From Synaphobranchus kaupii (taxonomy: Eukaryota; Chordata; Actinopteri; Anguilliformes; Synaphobranchidae): a DNA stretch of 64,000 nt. The notes under the pieces were generated by a model. It made no database searches and was not told the DNA's origin. It saw only the letters and a list, made by a program, of their open reading frames with translations. Positions 55,540 through 64,000 of this stretch are shown here, piece after piece. Every line of letters starts with the position of its first letter. Position 1 is the first letter of the stretch. The stretch is taken from positions 94,976,998 to 95,040,997 of the forward strand of contig CM056377.1 of assembly GCA_029718625.1 (NCBI GenBank). Reading direction: 5' to 3'. The position numbers were made by a program, and so were the translations under genes.

Positions 55540-58500
55540 GGTCACTCTCACTGAAACGACTTCCTAGTAGCCTACACGAGGACAGTGTAGTGTAGCATGT
55601 ATTCTATTTTGTGCCGTGAAAAACTAAAGTAAATAGGAGGTTCTTTCTTCAAGGTGGCCTGTAATTGGTTAAAGACGGGCATACTTCATAACAACAGGTG
55701 ACTTTCTTTTACGTTCATGTAAATTAAACCTGCACGTTTAGAGGGGAGCATGACGGAAGGTGAAGTCCAGAGCTTGAATTTGTCAAGTATACCGAACTCA
55801 TCCTGGACTCCTCTTCCCATCAGCCCCTTTGCGAAAGTGTCAAACATTGTACATTGTTCTGACTTGTCTTTACAGATAGCCTATGGATAGTTACTGTATG
55901 ACCTGTCATTAGTGAGCTCAGAATACTACCACGCACGTACCAAATGTAGCCTACTCTCCAAAACGGTTTCTGTTTCTCATTTTATATAAATTAATCTATA
56001 ATATATAGATTTTATATAAATTAACACATAGGCTAGCCTATATGTGTTCGCATATAATGATAAATAAATAAATAAAATGGAAATATAAAAATGAATAAAT
56101 AAAATTATTTTGAAATAAAAAACTAAATCTGGGAATGAATATAGAAATGTAAATGTATATGCAATTAATTTAAGTCATTACATTTATTTAAAAATGTATT
56201 TTGAAATATCTTTTCCAGTATATTCATTTATTTATTTCCATAAATATTTCCTAATTTATTTCCCTATGTACTTATTTATTTCCATAAATATTTCCTAATT
56301 TCCCAAATCTGTCAATCAACTTACTTTGCTCCACCCACTAAGTTCGCCTTGTTCCCACTGTAGACTGAAGAAAAGTGATTCAGAGCTGCAGGCAGCGTTT
56401 CTCAATGTGCAAACTTAGTGAGTGGAGCAAAGCAAGTTGATTGACAGTTTGTGCTCGTTGGGAAATCGGTAAATATATATGGAAATAAATAAGTAAATAG
56501 GGCAATAAATTGGGAAATATATATGAAAGTAAATAAATGAATATATTAGAAAAATAAATAATACATTTTGAAATAAATGTAATAACTTAAATTAATTGCA
56601 CATACATTTACATTTCTATAGCTATTCACTCCCAGATGTATTTATTTATTTCCAAATTATTTTATTTATTCATTTTTATATTTTCACATTCATTTATTTA
56701 ATATTTTATTTATTTATCATTGTGGCACTCTCGGTGTTCCATATTCCTGATGACTCACCATGAAATGCTATGGCTTTTAACAAATGAAAATACATTTAAT
56801 CTGTTTTCTTATTTGAATGGGCAGTGACGTAAGCGGTCGCTGAAATGGATTGTGGCTTAATTTAAACATTTAGCCTACAAGATAAATGGTTATGACATTT
56901 GCCTGACTTACTGAAGGATAGCGCCCTCTGTCCTTAATTTAGGCTATTGTATGATCTATAAATCGTGCGTTCGATTCCCAGGAAAAGCAGTAGGCTACCG
57001 TTCTACCAGCAAGGTAGGTTAGGCCTAATTTACCTAATCAAACTGATTCCATGAATGTCAAACCATTAAACACTTGAATCGCATTACCAGTCGCAGTTTC
57101 TTGTGTCCCTAGTCAGCCTTTCCTGAGCGTTTGCTTTCAAAACATTGTATTGTTTCAAAGAAAGACAGCAAATATACACACGATAAAGAACCCTTATGCT
57201 TCTGTTAACTAGCTTGGTTTAATTATTTTAATGAAATGCCATAGCTACGCGACGCAGACGGAGAGCGAGCATTCATGGCCCACTAAGGTCCTTAGAATTC
57301 TCAGATCAAGCACAGTGCCCACATATTTATCCCACATGTTCCCGTGTGACCTAGAAGGTAGGCGAACCCTAATTGTCCCCAGATAAAATGTCTAGTCTGA
57401 GCTAATGTCCATTGATATATTATCGCCAGACTAATTAAAATGCCGAGGTGCGCACAGCGCGCATAACGTAAAAGTCACATTACTTTTTTTCGTAACATTA
57501 CGGTAGCCCGCTTGGGTAAAGGTTGTGTTAGGACCTAGGACACGCCCAAAGCCCACCCACTGACCACCGTAACTGCCTGACACTGTTGGCTGAATTTGGC
57601 TCTATTTCCTGCGTGAGCAAGGGAAATTAATAGGTGATGCGATAAATAAAAGTATTCTATTAAAACAGTTTTTGGTGCACTGACTGTATAGTGTGAAGGT
57701 CATTTGCAGTAGCCTAGCTATCGCTAGCATAAAATGATATATCCAACCTGTAATTCGAATCGTTTTATGTCAACGCTAGCAACAGATTGCACAGTTGAGC
57801 ACAGTTGAGTTAAAGTGTTCCTTGGAGAGACGGTGTAACTAGCCTACATTTAAAATGTAGCTTCGTCGAAACGGAATATTAAAATAGATTGACCTTCTTC
57901 AAGATTCCTGACCTTATGAGATGGGTAATTTTGGCTGCCGTGCATCTTGTTTTATCGGCAAGGGTCGGGCAGTAGCAGGAGATGTAGCTGTTGAGGATGC
58001 ATGTAGCCTACTTTGATAATCTGGATTAAGATTTTTCACTGGAACTGCGTATGTTTTTTAAATCACAGAACAATAGCAACGTTATTCATGTAATCCAATG
58101 TACTGCAGTGTCCTGACTAGTCAATTAGCCTAATCTTGACGTTCGCATGACAGTGACAATTAAGATACTTATTTGTCATCAAAGCAAATTTATTTAATTG
58201 TTTCTTTTAATAAACTTTCTCGAAGAAATGCCGAGTTTGGAATGGGAACCAGGAAGCTATTGTTTGCTTGCGCTGGTTTGGGATTAAGATAAAATGTTTA
58301 GCCTAATCTATAGATTAAACGACATTTATTATGCTCATGTTAATTTAACAATGAGAAGCTTTCTAAGCGCAACTTTGTATCGAATTAGTAAAATAACAGT
58401 AGGCTACTTAGTTGTTCCTAGTTATAACAGCTGTAGTTGAGTTTGTTTTTGTTTTGTTTGTTGTTGACAATGACAGCGCTTTTCAACAGTCCACTCCGCA

Positions 58501-58766
58501 CTATCCACTCAATTGTCGTTTTCCTTGTCTTGGTGGGACGATTAGTTAAATTTAGATTTAAATCACCCTTGGCTTTGTCAAGTGTTAGAATGGCGTATAC
58601 AAATGTATTGGTTATCCCTTTAATTTGTAGCAGCAGGCATGTAGATAGACATGTTCTATGTTGTTGGTGGTAACGTATATCCCTCCCCCCCGTTGAAGGT
58701 GATCCTCGGGAATCCTAAAGCATCGTTGCCTGCATGTAAAGGGCACCTTAAATACGGGGAGCAAAA
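55540..58766. promoter_or_regulatory. Divergent FRRS1/AGL upstream region
   Basis: FRRS1 leaves to the left and AGL to the right. Both 5' UTRs and promoters should lie here, with the foldback repeat at 56056-56722 between them. I see no clear TATA box for either. Confidence 0.6.
56056..56722. repeat. Large foldback palindrome (about 670 bp)
   Basis: The left arm (aatgataaataaataaataa ... caacttactttgctccaccc) and right arm (gtggagcaaagcaagttgat ... tatttatttatcatt) are reverse complements over about 300 bp, with a centre of roughly 70 bp near 56345-56410. The outer parts are very AT-rich. Foldback-type MITE, in the FRRS1-AGL spacer. Confidence 0.85.
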
Positions 58767-58848
58767 ATGGTCCACAGCAAACAGACAAGAGTCATGCTAC
58801 TCAATGACATGGAGAAGCTGGAGAGGACTCTGTTTCGACTGGAGCAAG
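58767..58848 (+). CDS. agl: agl coding exon 1
   Basis: ATG in good context (caaaaATGG), then [10 protein letters not shown] through FRLEQ plus one base; donor gtaggc, phase 1. The ATG matches the known AGL start. Confidence 0.94.
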
Positions 58849-61284
58849 GTAGGCTACAGTCATTTCTCAACATTATACTTCTCATTTTATGTCTGATAGA
58901 GGCCACAGACTGCAAGGGTAACTTATGTTAATGACAGAAAGCGGCTAGAACTGAATTATTTCCAACATTTAAGAGCCTTGTCGTACTTTTGATATTTCTG
59001 GGACGGGGTAAATATCTGTGTGGAAAGTAGCCTAGCTACGCTATGTGGCTATTTATAGCGCTTCAAAAAGCTTTGGTGCTTGTGGCTTAGGCTACTGTAA
59101 CTGCAGTGCAGATGTGTTTTGTTGACCAGTTTTTAAAAGTTCAGCAGAAACTTATGAGTTTATGCTATTAAAACAATTTTTGTGCCAACATTTTTCTGTG
59201 GGCAACAGTTAACAAGATGGTTTCAACAAGTCATTACAAAACGAAAACGCATGCAATCATGCACGCCAATGCTGTAGAATGCACCATTAGTTGTGTAATG
59301 CATTTCTCAACAACAGTGTGTACAGCACTAAAAAAACGTGCATGTTGTGCATGTGAAATGCATACGTTCCTGATTTTGTTGAATTCATCAAAATGTACTC
59401 TTATTAGCTTTAATGTAAATTCAGGGAATATATAGTTTTAGCAGATTTATTTTCTTAAAATGTGTGGACACCATTTCTTGAATATGGTGTCACTAATTAT
59501 TATTATGTCATTGATGCTTGTGAGAAATCACTGGGTGGTGAGTGGCAGAAGAATTTTGTGGCTGGATTTTTTATCATGGAAATGCAACATTAAACAAAAA
59601 GAAAATCTGGGAGTAGTTGTTATTACATTTCATGGTGGTTGTACTTCCTTCCTTTTGTTTTTTATTCTTGTATTCTTTTCAGGTTGCAAGTGACCATAGC
59701 AGTTTTTTCTACATACTAGTATTGCCCTTTTATCCTGAAAATAATTACAAAAAAAACTTTGCACCATGTTTTGAGTGCAGACAGAATGGAATCCACGAGA
59801 TTTAATGTTTTTCTGCCTGCCAGCATGCCTTACAGTTATTATCACGTTGCCATTTTCCATTAGGCTATGAGCTCCAATTCCGGCTGGGCCCCACTCTACA
59901 GGGGAAAAGTGTACATGTTCACGTCAACTACCCAGCAGAAGGAGAGATGTTTGACCCGCCATAAGTTCCATGCTTTAGAATGGGTGAATCCCACTGGGAG
60001 AGAGGATGACTCTGACAAGTTCTGCAAACTCGAACTGAAGATTGCAGGGTCATATCAGTATTATTTTGGTTGTGGGTAAGCTATGACCATTCCATTGTTT
60101 GTTCTCTAATACTTAGGTTTAGATATTTATTATTTAAGAGAAAAGGTCATTTTTGCACTGTGCTTCATACAGGGCAGGCCCATGTAAGGGACCAGTCTTT
60201 TTTAAGTGTTTTGTAGTACGCTTGCTTTCGCAAGTATTCATTTTGTATTTTTATGGAACTTATTTCTGGTCTCCAGCATTATACATCCACCAACATTGTC
60301 ACCATTTTCACAGGAATGAAGAGAAGATAGGTGGTGGCTACATTGTAGTGGATCCTATTCTGTGTGTCGGTGCTGATAATCATGTTCTCCCTCTGGACTG
60401 CATCAGCATTCAGACCTACTTGGCCAAGTGTCTTGGTCCTTTGGACGAATGGCTGGACAGGCTCAGAGTGGCCAAGGAGTCTGGTAAGACTGGAGAAGGC
60501 TGCACCTTACTTGTTAAAAGTTTAAGCTTCCAGCTCAAGTTCAGCTTTGGAAGACCCATCTGGTAGAACACATATAACCAAAGGTCTTTTTTGTTTTGTT
60601 TGTGTTTCTTTTTGAGCATTTAAGACCCCATTGTGTAACCCCTTTTGTAAGACAGAGAACCACAAGCACCTGATTTAATATGTAAGAGAGAGCGGGTAGC
60701 AGGAGTGCTACTGGTGTCCCTCAAACCACTGGTGCTCATGGAAGGGAATACTTCAAAAAGAGAGGAAGAATTATGACCAAAAACAAAATGGCATAAAAAA
60801 TCCAGGTCCAGGCACTCAAGGAGGTTTGAAAAATGTTAAAGGCCTTTAATTCAATGGGCTGGAATCATTAAAAATACACCAAACGCGTGTTGGCTTGCGC
60901 CTTCTTCAGGGTGTAGTCACTCTCCACCTTTAATAGTTGAATTTTTTTTTTCTGAAGCAATGCAATATGGTAAATATTATGATGTTATCTTTGGATAGCA
61001 TACAATTATGCCGTCAAAAGAAACTTGTTGTTGAATATAATTGCATCTCTCTAAAGGTGATTTATTGTTGTTGTTTTCAGGGTATAATATGATTCACTTC
61101 ACGCCCCTGCAGACGCTGGGCTTGTCACGTTCATGCTACTCTTTGGCGAATCAGTTGGAGCTGAATCCAGAGTTCTCTCCCCCTGGGAAGAAGTTCTCCT
61201 GGAAAGATGTGGGCAACCTGGTGGAAAAGCTCAGGAAAGAGTGGAATGTGGCCTGTATCACTGACGTGGTTTATAATCACACAG
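58767..61284 (+). CDS. agl: Glycogen debranching enzyme, 5' part (4 exons; truncated by window end; frame broken in exon 2)
   Basis: Exons 58767-58848, 59864-60075, 60314-60483 and 61081-61284. The protein opens [20 protein letters not shown] and continues [13 protein letters not shown]. Later parts include [59 protein letters not shown] and [10 protein letters not shown], a glycoside hydrolase family 13 motif. AGL removes glycogen branches using 4-alpha-glucanotransferase and amylo-1,6-glucosidase activities in the cytosol. Only about the first 222 of roughly 1530 residues are here. A one-base excess in the CCC at 59955-59957 puts a TAA at 59962-59964 in the starting frame; the correct AGL frame resumes one base later. 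The exon's 212-nt length is also one base too long for its splice phases. Confidence 0.94.
59864..60075 (+). CDS. agl: agl coding exon 2 (carries a +1 frameshift)
   Basis: Acceptor tccattag, donor gtaagc. The first part reads [20 protein letters not shown] up to GEMFD in one frame. The rest, from [16 protein letters not shown] to GSYQYYFGC, is in the next frame. Confidence 0.92.
60314..60483 (+). CDS. agl: agl coding exon 3
   Basis: Begins [20 protein letters not shown] and ends RLRVAKES plus one base. Acceptor tttcacag, donor gtaaga; phase 2 to 1, intact. Confidence 0.95.
60830..60930. repeat. agl: Short dispersed-repeat fragment in AGL intron 3
   Basis: The phrase aaacgcgtgttggcttgcgc followed by cttcttcagggtgtagtc resembles the shared end of fish retroposons. 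The limits are not clear. Confidence 0.4.
61081..61284 (+). CDS. agl: agl coding exon 4
   Basis: [20 protein letters not shown] through [16 protein letters not shown]; contains the GH13 DVVYNH motif. Acceptor ttgttttcag, donor gtttgt (weak); leaves in phase 1. Later exons lie beyond 64000. Confidence 0.94.
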
Positions 61285-62627
61285 GTTTGTCTGTGCCTGT
61301 TTCCGAGCACTCTGGGGGAAAAAAGACCCCAACATTTTCCCTTGAGATATCCAAGAATTGCAATAACAGCCAAGCCATTTGCACCATGGTCGCAAGTTCT
61401 TGTGTTGCATTTCAGCCTCAACTGTTCCCACTGATGGTCAGGTTTGATGGTTTGTCCTGAAGAAGAATCTTGCCAATGCCATTGCTATTTTAGTTTCAGT
61501 CCATCTTGGTAGGGCGCATATCGGATATTGTTAACAGTTTACGTTCACCTCATTATACATTCTCTTGTAGATGTAGGCAGGGTTTAAATACTTGTAGTTT
61601 AAAATCTTTGCCAACATGTGGCTCCTTCTCATATGTCACAGAAACCTGGGTGCAAATGCATGACCGTGCACAATGTTAGCTGCAATGTTATTACACCACA
61701 TTTATATGGTGTGTCTGATTAACAAGCATCCTCAACTAGGGTGGATTTAAAAGCATGCACCATATATTGAAATTATTCATGTACTGTCATATTATTTAGA
61801 GCCATTCAGGTTTGATACCTTGCACATAGGTACTAGTTCCCCAAAGGTAATGTTTCTCCAACTAGTTACATGCTGTTTCTCTATATCTGCTCAATTTGCT
61901 CCACTGCTTCAGTCTTGTGTATTTATCTGCTCTCTTCTTTGACAATCATTTAGAGCTAACAGTTACCACACTAATTATTTTTAATTTTGAACATTGACAT
62001 GAAAATTACATTTATATTAATGCAGTAATATGAATTTTAATAATATAAGAAGGCAGATACATGTGAAAAAACACATCAGCATCAGCCAATAAGCCAAGAT
62101 TGTGGTAATATGATAGGCTGATATGATGATGCCACATGTATATGCACCAGAGAGGCAATGCATTTTATGCTCTGCTGATGCTTTATATTAGTGAAAATGT
62201 CATGTTCAAAACAGCTTAATCATAGTCATCTAAACCTCTTTTATTTATTATTATTATTTTTGCCAGACAAACTCACAAGCAAAGCTATACAGACACTCAG
62301 TAGCTCTCTTGACTCATGTTCCCTGCTTAATAATAAAGTGAACATGTTGAAATATTTTGGTTTACAAATAGAATTTGTTACATTTTTCCTTCCACATGAA
62401 GTCACGTCTGCTTTTTTTGTGAATTTGGAAACCTTTTTGCTGTAATGTAGCACCTAAATTTCCATAGTATTCACCCATAAATATATAATAATTTTCCTTC
62501 ATTATGCTGTGGTTTCGTGATATGAACGTTATCATGAAATTAAAAGCTCTGCTAATTTAGTTTGTCTATTAATAAAGCATGCTTTGACCAGTTCAATGAT
62601 AATTATTTTAAACTGAAAGACTAACTA
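61285..62627 (+). other. agl: AGL intron 4, first part
   Basis: AT-rich intron sequence. No match to the next AGL exon is visible here or after the Tc1 fragment up to 64000. Confidence 0.7.
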
Positions 62628-63311
62628 CAGTGCAGTCCGTAAGTATTTGGACACTGACACATTTTTTGTTGTTTTGGCTCTGTACGCCAGCACTCATTTT
62701 CCTAATGAACTTTATGGAAAAATAAGTCAGGAGAAACAACAGATTAAGTGATCTATCTATATCTACTATTTATCTAGCAGCAGAGTGATGGTTCGAGGCT
62801 CGTTTGATACCTCAGACCCTTGATGACCTACAGCCATTTAGCCAACCATGTGTTCCATACTATCCCGTGTAATTCACAGCTTAATCTAGTCTCACCCCCC
62901 AATTCCCATAGAGATCCATTCAACTGCATAGAGGTTATAGTATCGCTTGTAAGAGTATCTGAAAATAAGATATCAAGAGTCTTTTGATGTTGTTGGGTCA
63001 CAAACATCTGGAAGTCATGGCATGCAAAGGATATGCAACCAAATATTGAATATGATGACTCTATTTAAGTTTATGTTAATTTGTCCAATTACTTTTGGTC
63101 CCTTCAAATGGGGGGGGGGGGACTATGTGTAAAAATGGCTACAACTGCTACACAGTTCCCCCCGATATGGACGTAAAAACCCACAAATTAAAGAATGGAA
63201 GTCTGCACTTTAAACTCATAGTCAGTGTTCCATTTCAAATCCAATGTGCTGGAGTACAGAGCCCAAACAACAAAAATTGTATCACTGTCCAAATACTTTT
63301 GGACTGCAGTG
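62628..63311. mobile_element. Nonautonomous Tc1-like element (about 684 bp)
   Basis: The left end is CAGTGCAGTCCGTAAGTATT and the right end is its inverted partner finishing GGACTGCAGTG; TA flanks both sides (62626-62627, 63312-63313). The matching arms run about 70 bp and include TTGTTGTTTTGGCTCTGTAC on the left. No transposase frame inside. Confidence 0.88.
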
Positions 63312-64000
63312 TATATTGTTTTATTTGTTGGTAAAAGGCATTGAAACCTGGTGGCACTTGTACTAACAATTGTACATTTGTGTTACTTGCATGTAGACCA
63401 TTTTGGCATACAGCGATCTTTGAATACCTTCTCTGCATTTTCCTTGTTCACAAAATAAAAATCGTCAAACATAAAAATTGGTCAGGGTGTGCAGCTGAAA
63501 GCTTTACTGTTGAATGCTGTCCTAAAAATAACCATGTAGAAATTTCTACTATAAAGCAAAGTGAGATCCCCAGTATCTTATAAAGCTATATTTCACAATG
63601 TGCTCGTTGAAATCAGCCAGTTCTACACAATCAATCAGATTGTATTGAATCTAGCACATGTAAAATACATTTCAGTGGAATATTGCTTTCCACTGTATTA
63701 TATAACCATTCCATAAGATATTCTGTATAGTGAAATGTGCAAATGGTATTGTGTAAACAATATAAACTTCTCAAATATTGCAACCTGGGTGTTTAAAAAT
63801 GGAAAATGTTCCCCCTTGTTCCTTCCGGTCAAAAAAGATAAAAACTTGCGCACAAAATTAATTTTTATCGGTTTATGAAACATAAACCATGTTTAAAAAT
63901 ATGTTATAAGAGTAGAATTATGCTTCTGATTGATACAATGTGCCTGGTGCTCAGTATGAAGGGCAACTGTTGCAGCTGTTGAAAGCCATCTGTACTGCCC

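Noticed and set aside
56950..57000. tRNA-like B-box (gcgttcgattcccag)
   Set aside because: I could not find a matching acceptor stem, A-box or cloverleaf around it; at best a decayed tRNA-derived repeat.

Overview
This window is nuclear DNA from a ray-finned (teleost) fish. The genes have short exons with GT-AG introns. Long CA/TG microsatellites are common, and several fish-type Tc1/mariner elements are present. The species cannot be named from the sequence alone. Three vertebrate genes lie in the order palmdelphin (+), FRRS1 (-), AGL (+), which is the order and orientation I know from human 1p21.2.

Region 1, 1-8.9 kb: no confident coding sequence. It holds TG/CA microsatellites, a CpG-rich patch near 6.05-6.32 kb and a decayed Tc1-type end near 7.6-7.8 kb. 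A noncoding first exon of palmdelphin should lie in or beyond this stretch, because the ATG exon has its own splice acceptor.

Region 2, 8.9-41.2 kb: one plus-strand transcription unit that can be read two ways. Seven exons (8923-25556) give a 544-residue palmdelphin ending in a CaaX box, CSLM. A GT donor inside the last of these exons, 41 bp before the end of the stop codon, can instead join in frame to a 77-nt exon at 35.4 kb, a 2.1-kb exon at 38.6-40.7 kb and two short exons ending at 41188. That route removes the CaaX box and adds about 784 residues of an AKAP2/MISP-like protein (1315 residues in total). From what I know of mammals, PALM2 is fused to AKAP2, PALM lies beside MISP and PALM3 beside MISP3, but mammalian PALMD has no such partner. 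This window appears to preserve that missing partner, still linked to palmdelphin by compatible splice phases. Intron 2 holds a Tc1 element with an R2-type (restriction-like endonuclease) retrotransposon nested in it.

Region 3, 41.2-55.5 kb: FRRS1 (ferric-chelate reductase 1) on the minus strand. All 16 coding exons can be placed with matching phases (596 residues: signal peptide, reeler, DOMON, cytochrome b561). Intron 6 contains a structurally complete Tc1 transposon (51530-53060) with an intact DD34E transposase ORF. Its outer end is only 32 bp from an FRRS1 splice donor.

Region 4, 55.5-64 kb: FRRS1 and AGL are head to head across about 3.2 kb, which contains a roughly 670-bp palindromic foldback repeat. 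The first four coding exons of AGL (glycogen debranching enzyme) follow and the gene runs off the window. AGL exon 2 carries a one-base excess that breaks the frame. It is either a sequence error or a disabling allele.
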